DNA from: an uncultured Streptococcus sp.
Lineage (GTDB): Bacteria; Bacillota; Bacilli; Lactobacillales; Streptococcaceae
Assembly: GCF_901875575.1 (NCBI RefSeq)
Contig: NZ_CABFMF010000044.1
Span: forward strand, 18,051 to 82,050
Direction: 5' to 3'
DNA: 64,000 bases
Shown here: positions 26,077-33,983 of the stretch, one piece after another
Layout: each line of letters opens with the position of its first letter
Numbering within the stretch: the first letter of the stretch is position 1
Position numbers and translations under genes: made by a program
Notes under the pieces: model-generated
What the model saw: only the letters and a program-made list of their open reading frames with translations
The model's database searches: none
Told to the model about the DNA's origin: nothing

Positions 26077-27423
26077 ATGAGAGAATATGATATCATTGCT
26101 ATCGGTGGAGGTAGTGGAGGAATTGCTACAATGAACCGTGCTGGTGAACACGGAGCCAAAGCGGCCGTTATTGAGGAAAAGAAATTAGGTGGAACCTGTG
26201 TCAATGTCGGTTGTGTCCCTAAAAAAATTATGTGGTACGGGGCACAAATCGCGGAGACTTTCCATCAATTTGGAGAAGATTACGGCTTTAAGACTACTGA
26301 TCTTAACTTTGACTTTGCAACCCTCCGTCGCAATCGTGAAGCCTACATTGATCGCGCTCGTTCTTCTTATGATGGCAGTTTTAAACGCAACGGTGTAGAC
26401 TTGATTGAAGGACATGCTGAATTTGTCGATTCTCATACTGTAAGCGTAAATGGTGAACTGATTCGTGCTAAACATATCGTGATTGCTACTGGTGCCCATC
26501 CAAGTATTCCAACTATCCCTGGTGCTGAACTAGGTGGCTCTTCTGATGATGTATTCGCCTGGGAAGAATTGCCAGATTCAGTTGCAATTCTAGGTGCCGG
26601 TTATATTGCTGTTGAATTAGCTGGCGTACTCCACACTTTTGGTGTTAAGACAGACCTCTTTGTTCGCCGCGATCGTCCTTTACGTGGTTTTGATTCTTAC
26701 ATCGTTGAAGGTTTGGTCAAGGAAATGGAAAGAACAAACTTGCCACTTCATACTCACAAAGTCCCTGTTAAGTTAGAAAAAACTGCTGAAGGCATTACCA
26801 TTCATTTCGAAGATGGTACTAGTCACACAGCTAGCCAAGTTATCTGGGCTACTGGTCGCCGTCCAAACGTTAAGGGCTTGCAACTTGAAAAAGCTGGTGT
26901 GACTCTAAACGAACGTGGCTTCATCCAAGTAGATGAATACCAAAATACTGTTATTGAGGGAATCTACGCTCTAGGTGATGTAACAGGCGAAAAAGAACTG
27001 ACTCCAGTTGCAATCAAGGCTGGACGTACTTTGTCTGAACGTCTCTTTAACGGCAAAACAACTGCTAAAATGGACTACTCAACTATTCCAACCGTTGTCT
27101 TTTCACACCCTGCTATCGGAACGGTTGGGTTGACCGAAGAGCAAGCTATTAAAGAATACGGTCAAGACCAAATCAAGGTTTACAAATCAAGCTTTACTTC
27201 TATGTACTCTGCTTGCACTTGCAATCGTCAAGAAACACGTTTCAAATTGATCACAGCTGGTTCCGAAGAAAAAGTTGTCGGACTTCATGGAATTGGCTAC
27301 GGTGTTGATGAAATGATTCAAGGCTTTGCCGTTGCTATCAAGATGGGCGCAACAAAAGCAGACTTTGATGCTACAGTCGCAATTCATCCAACTGCATCCG
27401 AAGAATTTGTAACTATGCGTTAA
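26077..27423 (+). CDS. gor: Glutathione-disulfide reductase
   Basis: 448 residues, a flavin disulfide reductase. FAD motif IGGGSGGIA, redox pair GGTCVNVGCVPKK (CxxxxC), NADPH motif GAGYIAVELAG with RRD downstream, and the C-terminal catalytic HPTASEEF are all present. The Arg residues after the second Rossmann motif favour NADPH. It keeps imported glutathione reduced, protecting against peroxide and metal stress. The ATG has AAAGGAG upstream. Monocistronic, with its own terminator. Confidence 0.96.
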   Translation: MREYDIIAIGGGSGGIATMNRAGEHGAKAAVIEEKKLGGTCVNVGCVPKKIMWYGAQIAETFHQFGEDYGFKTTDLNFDFATLRRNREAYIDRARSSYDGSFKRNGVDLIEGHAEFVDSHTVSVNGELIRAKHIVIATGAHPSIPTIPGAELGGSSDDVFAWEELPDSVAILGAGYIAVELAGVLHTFGVKTDLFVRRDRPLRGFDSYIVEGLVKEMERTNLPLHTHKVPVKLEKTAEGITIHFEDGTSHTASQVIWATGRRPNVKGLQLEKAGVTLNERGFIQVDEYQNTVIEGIYALGDVTGEKELTPVAIKAGRTLSERLFNGKTTAKMDYSTIPTVVFSHPAIGTVGLTEEQAIKEYGQDQIKVYKSSFTSMYSACTCNRQETRFKLITAGSEEKVVGLHGIGYGVDEMIQGFAVAIKMGATKADFDATVAIHPTASEEFVTMR

Positions 27424-27466
27424 TCGAAACAAAAGAAGCTGAGCAAAAAACACTTCTAAATATCAA

Positions 27467-27506
27467 AAAGCGAGTATTTCCGTAGTTGGAGATACTCGCT
27501 TTCTTA
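27467..27506 (+). terminator. Terminator of gor
   Basis: 15-bp inverted repeat (27467-27481 / 27488-27502, one G-U) with loop GTAGTT and a T-rich tail. Confidence 0.85.
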
Positions 27507-27588
27507 TGTCTTATTTTATAGTATGTTGAAATAAGATATGAAAAAATCAATTAGCAAGCCATAGCAAAATATAAGGATTATAACACAA

Positions 27589-28089
27589 TCATTTATTCTT
27601 TTCTTTAAAAGATTCATATATTTTTTTATATAACACTTTCATCTCTTTTTTCTGAGAATTCAACTCTTCATTACCGTAGTCAAAATTTGCTACTACAAAT
27701 CCCTCGTCAGCATTAGAAAAAGTAAAAAATTCTATTCCAATGAGTTTATTATGCTTAGAGTCCTCTATAGTGTCTCCTAAACCATTATTGAATTTCTTCA
27801 CTTCTTCTTCACGAACTCCGAACCCCGCAGCAGCTCCATTTGCAATGATGTTTGAAAATACTTCTTCTGAAGATGCTACTTCTTTCACAGTTATGAAGTA
27901 TATACCTTCTTCCGTTTCTACTTGTCTCACTTTATTCCATTTTTCTGTATCACTAGAAGAAAGCGTATAGACTGTTAACTCTACCGTTGGTTTATTGGTA
28001 TTTTCTTTTGTAATCATTTGTTTTCCAAAGAAGAAAATAGCAAGTAGCCCAGCTACAAAGATCAAAGCAATATAAATTATCTTTTTCAT
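27589..28089 (-). CDS. Small membrane-anchored protein of the lactococcin-972 island
   Basis: 166 residues: a short basic N-terminus, one hydrophobic segment about 4-22 (IIYIALIFVAGLLAIFFFG) and a soluble extracytoplasmic alpha/beta domain. No cysteine follows the hydrophobic stretch, so it is not a lipoprotein. Its 4-nt overlap with the ABC ATPase gene makes it the last gene of the bacteriocin unit. A role in immunity is plausible from position only; I do not recognise the family. The AT-rich composition matches the neighbours and differs from gor and bioY. Confidence 0.7.
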   Translation of the reverse strand: MKKIIYIALIFVAGLLAIFFFGKQMITKENTNKPTVELTVYTLSSSDTEKWNKVRQVETEEGIYFITVKEVASSEEVFSNIIANGAAAGFGVREEEVKKFNNGLGDTIEDSKHNKLIGIEFFTFSNADEGFVVANFDYGNEELNSQKKEMKVLYKKIYESFKEKNK

Positions 28090-28709
28090 ACATTATCCCC
28101 TATATCTTTCATATCAATAATCACATCAACTTCGTTATAGACAGCTGGATCATGCGTCGCTATAATAACATATTTGTCTTCAGCTGTCTCATTCAATAAT
28201 AAACGAATAATTTCTTTTCCAATCTCACCATCTAAAGCTCCTGTAGGCTCATCTGCTAAGATAATTTTACGTGGTTTCATTAACATTCTGGCAATAGCTA
28301 CACGTTGAGCCTGCCCTCCAGACAGTTCATATATTTTTTGATGTAAATAGTCACTTGACAGTCCTACTTTTTCAAGTACATCTGTTATTGTTTTTTTGTC
28401 TTTAGTGATCAGTTTCAAATTATCATATACTGTTTTGTTATCTATTAAAGAATAATTTTGAAATACATATCCAACAGTATTTTTAAAAAAAGTTCTTTCT
28501 TTTATCTTCCAAATATCTTGTTCATCCACTAAAACATTCCCACTGTCAATTTTTTCTAATCTTCCTATAATATTAAGAAGGGTACTTTTACCAGAGCCAG
28601 AACCTCCAATCAATGCATAACTTTTTCCAGATTCAAATTTTAAATTTAAGTCTGTAAAGATCTTTTTTGAGCCGAAACTTTTTGAAACGTTCAAAAGGTC
28701 AATTGTCAT
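28086..28709 (-). CDS. ABC transporter ATPase of the bacteriocin island
   Basis: 207 residues with Walker A GGSGSGKST, Q-loop VFQNYSLI, signature LSGGQAQRVAIARML, Walker B IILADEPTGALD and switch ATHDPAV. It belongs to the LolD/putative bacteriocin-export subfamily found beside lactococcin-972 genes. It overlaps the genes on both sides by 4 nt and presumably drives the adjacent BacM-like membrane protein for export or self-immunity. Confidence 0.92.
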   Translation of the reverse strand: MTIDLLNVSKSFGSKKIFTDLNLKFESGKSYALIGGSGSGKSTLLNIIGRLEKIDSGNVLVDEQDIWKIKERTFFKNTVGYVFQNYSLIDNKTVYDNLKLITKDKKTITDVLEKVGLSSDYLHQKIYELSGGQAQRVAIARMLMKPRKIILADEPTGALDGEIGKEIIRLLLNETAEDKYVIIATHDPAVYNEVDVIIDMKDIGDNV

Positions 28710-30694
28710 GTTTCATCTCCTTTTAAAATTTTAGTATAGCTTTCAGATAATTTTCTAAAACTCATGATTATCGACAACATCAAAACAAGCAGAGAAGCAA
28801 GACCAATATATAGCAGCTCTATTTGCCCTGTCATAAGAAATGTAAATAGGATAACCATTGTAATAGTCATCATAAAATACTTGAGACTTGAAATTGCTAT
28901 ATATGTTTTGGACAGACCCAAAATGATTTTTTTCACATATTCATTTTGTTTTAGGGCAATATAAAGTTGGACATATTGATAAATGAGTATAAAGACAATA
29001 CTGTAAATTATATTCTGCAAGATTTGTGAAAGTAGAATTTGGTGCTCTAAGGACTGGATCTTTAATTTCACAATTTGGTAAACATCTACTGGATTCATTG
29101 AAAAATTCAACTGGGTAGCCATCTCATTTATTTTATTTACCGCCTCAGGACTAAAAAGAGACTTATATGTTATATTAGTAGCCAAAGAAAAGTTGTTGTT
29201 TTCAATCATTTTGTCCGTATCTAACACAACAACAATGTTATCTGTGCTATCTGCTACACTTGCCATTGGTAAAAACTCTTTCATTTTATGATTATCATCA
29301 GCATCTTCATTAAAATAAAAAATTTTATTACCATCAGGAATTATTTGTACTGCAATTTCTTCTTTTGTATAGTTTGTCCTAATAAATTGTTCTGCTACAA
29401 CTGTATTCTCAATAGATTTCTGATTTTCTTTCCATTTCTCAGGAATATAAATGGTTGCTATCTTATTATCTAAAAGATGATAGTTTGTTCCATTCACTTT
29501 ATTTTGTAGGTTAGCACCTGTTTGATTGATATAAATCAACTCTTTATTTATTTCTGGATTCGTTATTCCGTCATTTTCTAATTTTTTAGAAAAGTCTTCC
29601 ATAACATGTGAAGTTTTCATGAAATCTGGAACATATGCTGAGGATCGATCTATATATAAATAATCTAAGTTTTTTAAGGAAGCAGCTATCTGTAGATACC
29701 GACCATCTGAATCATTAACTTCTCCATTTTTAGTAGAGTTCCTTTCAATTCCAAGGAACTCAATCCTTCTCCAGTCTTTTACTGTGTCCCATGGTACTAA
29801 ATTCTGTATCTGAATGTTCATACTAGATTGACTGCTCTTTGTTTCTTGTAAAAAAATTCCTGAGATAAGGATGATAATCGAAATGATAACAAGCCATACG
29901 ACAAAAATAAGTTTATTTTTTGCCTTGTTTTTGATAATTTCAATGGGCTTTTCAACCTGAATCGTCAACCAAAATAAAACAAAGGTGATAAGATCAATGA
30001 TTTGAAATAGTATAAAATTCGTTAAAAGCAGAGAGAAAAATAACTTAGAACTATAGGTGAAGAAACCATTTCCCAAAAAAGAACTGTAAGAAATCATCAA
30101 TAAAGCCATCATAATCAGTTCAAAAATAAGAGAAATGCCATACTCTCTTCTTAAATCGTATACAGGCAAGCCCAAAGAACGTCGTATCACTCCTTCTTTA
30201 ATCTGCCTCGTTCTAACAACAAATAACACAACTAATAAAGTTAAGTAAATTGAACCCATTAACAGTATTCTTAAAGTTCCAGTAAATTGTAATATTCCTC
30301 CTATATACCAAGGATAAGCCATATATACTGTTTGCAACCCCGTCATCCTAAGTGGTTTCAAACTATCTATATCCATTTTCCCAAGGGTATAATACATCCC
30401 TATTATTGGTGCTGACTTTAATTGTTCATTATTTACATCATCAAAATTTACATACTCCAACTGACCAGAACTCTGAACGATGGGCTTGTAAATAGTAACC
30501 TTTTCCCTTTTTGATACGTCACGAACCATTTCGTATATTTCGTTATTAGAAAGATTGCTTTTTCCTTGAATAGAAAAAGCACCATCAATTGGTAAAGGTA
30601 TGGGCATTTCGGTATCGCTGATAGTGACCAGACCAATTGCAGCAATCAAACAGAAGAAGAATCCAATGATACATAATTTTAATTTCATAAGCAA
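28706..30694 (-). CDS. Bacteriocin-associated integral membrane protein (BacM/DUF1430-like)
   Basis: 662 residues. A signal-anchor helix at about 5-25, an extracytoplasmic loop, a cluster of helices about 150-290, a second extracytoplasmic region about 290-560 and three C-terminal helices. This FtsX-like duplicated topology and its position next to a lactococcin-972-type bacteriocin and an LolD-like ATPase identify the DUF1430 bacteriocin-associated membrane protein family. It is likely the permease for secretion or immunity. The sequence is distinctly AT-rich, as in a transferred island. Confidence 0.8.
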   Translation of the reverse strand: MLMKLKLCIIGFFFCLIAAIGLVTISDTEMPIPLPIDGAFSIQGKSNLSNNEIYEMVRDVSKREKVTIYKPIVQSSGQLEYVNFDDVNNEQLKSAPIIGMYYTLGKMDIDSLKPLRMTGLQTVYMAYPWYIGGILQFTGTLRILLMGSIYLTLLVVLFVVRTRQIKEGVIRRSLGLPVYDLRREYGISLIFELIMMALLMISYSSFLGNGFFTYSSKLFFSLLLTNFILFQIIDLITFVLFWLTIQVEKPIEIIKNKAKNKLIFVVWLVIISIIILISGIFLQETKSSQSSMNIQIQNLVPWDTVKDWRRIEFLGIERNSTKNGEVNDSDGRYLQIAASLKNLDYLYIDRSSAYVPDFMKTSHVMEDFSKKLENDGITNPEINKELIYINQTGANLQNKVNGTNYHLLDNKIATIYIPEKWKENQKSIENTVVAEQFIRTNYTKEEIAVQIIPDGNKIFYFNEDADDNHKMKEFLPMASVADSTDNIVVVLDTDKMIENNNFSLATNITYKSLFSPEAVNKINEMATQLNFSMNPVDVYQIVKLKIQSLEHQILLSQILQNIIYSIVFILIYQYVQLYIALKQNEYVKKIILGLSKTYIAISSLKYFMMTITMVILFTFLMTGQIELLYIGLASLLVLMLSIIMSFRKLSESYTKILKGDET

Positions 30695-30753
30695 TTACCA
30701 TATTACAAAAGACCCTATTTTATAATTGGGTCTCTTGTTTTCATAAATTATTT

Positions 30754-31092
30754 TTAAAAACTATAATAATCCCAATATGCATTTAATCGAACATCGCTCC
30801 AAGATTTTGTAGCACTGGAATATGCCCATCCATAATCTTGTTCATCCTGAGCTTTAACTGTTCCCCAAAAATTCGTTACTGAAGATCTTGAACCAATATT
30901 ATCTGGAGAACTAACAAAGTAATTCGAATAACCATAGCTATCATTTACACCATATTCCCATGTATCAATAATCGGATATAGAGCAGGGTGTGGCGTTACT
31001 ACGCTAACGACACTAGCTGTAGTAGCAAATCCAAAACTGAAAAAAATTGCAACTAGAAAAATAGATGCTTTCTTATTAATTCTTTTTTTACT
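30754..31092 (-). pseudogene. Lactococcin-972 family bacteriocin precursor lacking a start codon
   Basis: An open frame of 112 codons with no ATG, GTG or TTG anywhere in the signal-peptide region. The codon at the expected start, six bases after a GGAG ribosome site, is AGT, preceded directly by an in-frame TAA. The sequence otherwise has everything expected: basic start KKRINKK, hydrophobic core ASIFLVAIFFSFGFATTASV, a mature part with YGVNDSYGYSNYF (compare lactococcin 972 HGYGVSSAYSNYH), and a Trp/Tyr-rich C-terminus ending WDYYSF. The protein blocks septum formation in sensitive lactococci by binding lipid II. Whether this copy is dead or starts at a rare codon such as AUU is unresolved. 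Confidence 0.8.
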
Positions 31093-31146
31093 TTACTTCT
31101 CCTCGAATTTAAATATTTGATGAAGATTAAGTAATAGTTCCTCCAT
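31093..31146 (-). other. Possible 17-codon leader ORF ahead of the bacteriocin
   Basis: ATG at 31146 gives a 17-residue peptide, MEELLLNLHQIFKFEEK, whose TAA stop is the triplet immediately before the missing bacteriocin start, in the same frame. No clear ribosome site precedes it. It could be chance, a coupling leader, or the 5' part of a longer precursor interrupted by a nonsense mutation. Confidence 0.3.
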
Positions 31147-31277
31147 ATTACTTTAATATGAATTGATTATATTTAGGTTTTTAATCACCGTTATGGTATC
31201 TAGAGTCGTTAAAATATCTTATAACTATCTCTCCTTTTAAAATTGAACACATCTTAATGTATCCGTTTACATTTATT

Positions 31278-31306
31278 AATATAGCATTTATTTTTTGGTT
31301 TGTCAA
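31278..31306 (-). promoter_or_regulatory. Strong promoter of the bacteriocin island
   Basis: On minus TTGACA (31301-31306), 17-base spacer, TATATT (31278-31283) preceded by TGC. It predicts a leader of about 180 nt before the bacteriocin frame; an orphan AGGAG at 31231-31235 within it lies 8 bases before an ATA codon. Confidence 0.8.
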
Positions 31307-31445
31307 TTATTTATAGTATATTTTTTATTGATAAAATGGGATTATCTATAAAGAAGATTTACAAATCGACAAAAAATAATTATCCAACTGACCTAGTCAG
31401 CAAAATCGGCCGTTACAGTTTTTGTTATCTTGTTATAAAAATTGG

Positions 31446-31506
31446 TTGACAATGATATTAATTTAAGTATAATAGTTACTATACATAAGAAAAGAGGTTA
31501 ACTATT
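31446..31506 (+). promoter_or_regulatory. bioY promoter and candidate BirA operator
   Basis: TTGACA at 31446-31451, 16-base spacer, TATAAT at 31468-31473. An inverted repeat AATAGTTA (31471-31478) / TAACTATT (31499-31506), with GGTTAAC at the right arm, spans from the -10 to the start codon. GTTAAC-type half-sites separated by about 15-20 nt are the BirA pattern in Gram-positive bacteria; the assignment is inference. Confidence 0.6.
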
Positions 31507-32043
31507 TTGAAAAAAGCTCACGTTTATGCTATCCCTGCTATTGGGGCTGCTATCATTGCTGTTTTGGCACAAATCAGTCTTCCAATTGGACCTGTTCCCT
31601 TCACTCTGCAAAACTTTGCAATCGGCTTGATTGCCACTGTCTTTAGACCGAGAGAAGCTGTATTTTCTGTTGGTCTCTATCTTCTTCTAGGTGCTATCGG
31701 TCTTCCAGTTTTTGCAGGAGGTGGAGCTGGATTTCATGCTTTGATTGGTCCTACTGCAGGCTATCTTTGGTTTTATCTTGTTTACTCTGGACTTACCTCT
31801 CATCTAACTAACAGCGATAGTGGTTTTGTCAGAATTTTTCTAGCAAATCTCTTGGGAGATACACTTGTCTTTGTAGGTGGAATCATTGGATTGCATTTCC
31901 TAGCTGGAATGCCATTTGAAAAAGCTCTTGTTGTGGGGGTATATCCCTTTATCATCCCAGATCTTGGTAAAATTATTGCTATTAGTTTTATTAGCCGTCC
32001 ATTACTTCAACGCCTTAAAAATCAGACTTACTTTGCTAACTAA
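31507..32043 (+). CDS. bioY: Biotin transporter S component BioY
   Basis: 178 residues from a TTG start (ribosome site AGAGG nine bases upstream). It is the substrate-binding membrane component of an ECF biotin importer, with six helices; the family motif region is GPVPFTLQNFAIGLIATVF near residue 30 and GLPVFAGGGAGFHALIGPTAGYLW. The energising EcfA/A'/T module would be encoded elsewhere. It has its own promoter and terminator and a likely biotin-responsive operator, consistent with an organism that imports biotin. Confidence 0.93.
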   Translation: MKKAHVYAIPAIGAAIIAVLAQISLPIGPVPFTLQNFAIGLIATVFRPREAVFSVGLYLLLGAIGLPVFAGGGAGFHALIGPTAGYLWFYLVYSGLTSHLTNSDSGFVRIFLANLLGDTLVFVGGIIGLHFLAGMPFEKALVVGVYPFIIPDLGKIIAISFISRPLLQRLKNQTYFAN

Positions 32044-32085
32044 AAAAGGATATCGAGTTGTCATAACTCAGTATCCTTTTCTTTC
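32043..32085 (+). terminator. Terminator of bioY
   Basis: AAAAGGATA (32044-32052) / TATCCTTTT (32072-32080) with an internal GAGTT/AACTC stem and a T-rich tail. Confidence 0.85.
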
Positions 32086-32097
32086 ATTTTGAAAACT

Positions 32098-32251
32098 TAT
32101 ACTCTTCGAAAATCTCTTCAAACCACGTCAGCTTCGCCTTGCCGTATGTGTAGGATACTGACTACGTCAGTTCCATCTACAACCTCAAAACAGTGTTTTG
32201 AGCAACCTGCGGCTAGCTTCCTAGTTTGCTCTTTGATTTTCATTGAGTATT
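32098..32251 (-). repeat. BOX element (boxA-B-C), read on minus
   Basis: Begins TATACTCTTCGAAAATC on plus (boxC end) and finishes TTTTCATTGAGTAT (boxA end), with one boxB-like middle containing GACTACGTCAGTTCC. BOX elements are non-autonomous MITE-like repeats of pneumococci and relatives, found between genes. Its boxA end overlaps the stop codon of the downstream YdbC gene. Confidence 0.9.
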
Positions 32252-32465
32252 AATTGCCTTTAAAGGCATCCACCATCGTTTGAAATTCTTCATTAGAGAG
32301 AGTAATTCCTTTGCCCATTTTAGTATGGTCTGGGTTCCAAGCACGAATATCAAACTTTGCAGGGGCACCATTAAAGCTTACACGGTTGATTTCCTTGGTC
32401 CAACCTTTTTCGTTTTCAGAAAGAGTCAATAAGTGTTCTTCAATTTCAAATGTAAATTCTGCCAT
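32250..32465 (-). CDS. YdbC/PC4-like ssDNA-binding protein
   Basis: 71 residues with the compact PC4 (transcriptional coactivator) fold: EFTFEIEEHLLTLSE, WTKEINRVSFNG, KFDIRAWNPDHTKMGKGITLSNEEF. Lactococcal YdbC of this family binds single-stranded DNA; a role in recombination or transcription is likely. It is full length. The TAA stop at 32250-32252 is supplied by the junction with the BOX element. SD AAGGAG precedes the ATG at 32465. Confidence 0.85.
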   Translation of the reverse strand: MAEFTFEIEEHLLTLSENEKGWTKEINRVSFNGAPAKFDIRAWNPDHTKMGKGITLSNEEFQTMVDAFKGN

Positions 32466-32563
32466 TTTCTTCTCCTTTTTTAGCTTTCATTTGATTATTC
32501 GTAAAATCTTGTAGATTTTAGGAAAATTTTATATAATATTGATATAAAAGAAGGGAGGCCAAT

Positions 32564-32884
32564 ATGAGACATAAATTCCAGCAAGTTCTAGATAAAATAC
32601 ATGACTTTTTAAATGGACATGACCAACCTGACCAAACTGAAAGCAACTCCCTTACCGCTTCTATTGAAGAGGCTATTCAAAAACAAACTGCTGTCCACCT
32701 TATCTTATCAGACACCAGTTTCACAGGCGATATTATAAAATACGATTCCGACCGCCAACAAATTATCGTGAAAAATTTCGCTAAGAATGTCAGTCGTATT
32801 ATCCGTATCAGTGATATTCAAAGGATTCGTTTTGTCCCTTCAACTATACAGACAGCCCAAAAAAATCGATTTAAGAAAGAGTGA
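32564..32884 (+). CDS. Conserved hypothetical, possible Sm/SH3-like barrel
   Basis: 106 residues beginning ATG with AGGGAGG upstream. The first 45 residues are helical/polar (QQVLDKIHDFLNG); residues about 46-92 show alternating strands, VHLILSDTSFTGDIIKYDSDRQQIIVKN and ISDIQRIRFV, like a small SH3/Sm-like or YolD-type barrel. No catalytic residues. I do not recognise the family. It is monocistronic and converges on the ATP-cone gene across a shared terminator. Confidence 0.7.
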   Translation: MRHKFQQVLDKIHDFLNGHDQPDQTESNSLTASIEEAIQKQTAVHLILSDTSFTGDIIKYDSDRQQIIVKNFAKNVSRIIRISDIQRIRFVPSTIQTAQKNRFKKE

Positions 32885-32914
32885 GATGCCTACCTTCATC
32901 CCACTCTTTTTTCT
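32876..32914. terminator. Bidirectional terminator
   Basis: AAAGAGTG-AGATG / CATC-CACTCTTT stem with one mismatch, T-run on the plus side. It can end both convergent transcripts. Confidence 0.8.
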
Positions 32915-33252
32915 TAGCGAATTTGTTCAAAATGCAAATGAACAGCGATATGATCTCCATAGCCACTTCTTTCCAAATCTCGTTGTAAACGATAGGAAAT
33001 GTAGTGTTCTGCAATGGTAATGTAACCTGCACCCAATAAACGGTGTTCAACCATAGACTGAATCATGCTAATGGTAGCACGTTCCACCTTGGCCTCTTCC
33101 AAGTCCAAAACTACTTTCTTTGTGACTTGAGCAAGGTTTTGACGCAAATCATCTGTCAATACATAAACAGTTTGGGCTGCCTTCAAGATGGCTTGGTATA
33201 TCTTATCTGGATTAAATTCAGCAATTTCTCCATCACGTTTGATTACTTGCAT
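32914..33252 (-). CDS. Stand-alone ATP-cone domain protein
   Basis: 112 residues that are almost entirely an ATP-cone: MQVIKRDGEIAEFNPDKIYQAI at the N-terminus, KVVLDLEEAK and IQSMVEHRLLGAGYITIAEHYISYRL. ATP-cones sense ATP/dATP in ribonucleotide reductases and NrdR; this one has no attached zinc ribbon or enzymatic domain. It is 11 nt downstream of trmD in the rimM-trmD operon. It could regulate reductase genes or act with another protein; the function is unknown. Confidence 0.75.
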   Translation of the reverse strand: MQVIKRDGEIAEFNPDKIYQAILKAAQTVYVLTDDLRQNLAQVTKKVVLDLEEAKVERATISMIQSMVEHRLLGAGYITIAEHYISYRLQRDLERSGYGDHIAVHLHFEQIR

Positions 33253-33263
33253 AGGTTTCTCCT

Positions 33264-33983
33264 TTATTCTTTGTTTTCTTTAATTTCTGCCAGCATTTTT
33301 TCTCCTTCTGCTGTCAGTTGATAGTGTTCAAGCAAATCCGGTCTGCGCTCGTATGTTTTCTTCAAACTCTCGTACAGGCGCCACTGACGAATCTTTTCAT
33401 GATGTCCGCTCATCAGAACATCTGGAACGACCATGCCTCGATAATCATAGGGACGTGTGTACTGAGGATATTCGAGAAGTCCTGATGAAAAGCTATCATC
33501 TTGGTGACTCGATTCCTTGCCAATCACTTCTGGAATCAAGCGAACAGTCGCATCAATCATGGTCATAGCCGCAAGTTCTCCACCAGTCAAGACATAATCT
33601 CCGAGGGAAATTTCGTCTGTCACTAGAGTCTTGATTCGCTCATCATAGCCCTCGTAGTGCCCACAGATAAAGATCAGTTCCTCTTCTTTGGCCAAATCCT
33701 CAGCATAAGCCTGATCAAACTGCTTACCAGCTGGGTCGAGGAGAATGACGCGCGGATTTTTCTTTTCAATAGCGTCAAAGGCATCGAAAATGGGTTGGGC
33801 TCGGAGCAACATGCCCTGGCCACCTCCGTAGGGTTCGTCATCAACATGACGGGCCTTTTCAGCGTATTCTCGAAAATTATGATAATAGATATCCAAGAGC
33901 CCTTTTTCACGAGCCTTTCCAACGATTGAGTGCTCGAGTGGTGAAAACATCTCAGGAAAAAGGGTTAAAATATCAATCTTCAT
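33264..33983 (-). CDS. trmD: tRNA (guanine37-N1) methyltransferase
   Basis: 239 residues, full length. It methylates G37 of tRNAs with G36 to prevent frameshifting; SPOUT-class trefoil-knot fold. The SAM site motif LTGGELAAMTMIDATVRLIP and the N-terminal MKIDILTLFPEMF are the recognised signatures, with DEPYGGGQGM. Overlaps rimM by 11 nt. Confidence 0.97.
   Translation of the reverse strand: MKIDILTLFPEMFSPLEHSIVGKAREKGLLDIYYHNFREYAEKARHVDDEPYGGGQGMLLRAQPIFDAFDAIEKKNPRVILLDPAGKQFDQAYAEDLAKEEELIFICGHYEGYDERIKTLVTDEISLGDYVLTGGELAAMTMIDATVRLIPEVIGKESSHQDDSFSSGLLEYPQYTRPYDYRGMVVPDVLMSGHHEKIRQWRLYESLKKTYERRPDLLEHYQLTAEGEKMLAEIKENKE

Noticed and set aside
27589..31306. A CRISPR or restriction-type defence island
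   Set aside because: The genes are a transporter, membrane protein and bacteriocin; no nuclease or methylase motifs are seen.
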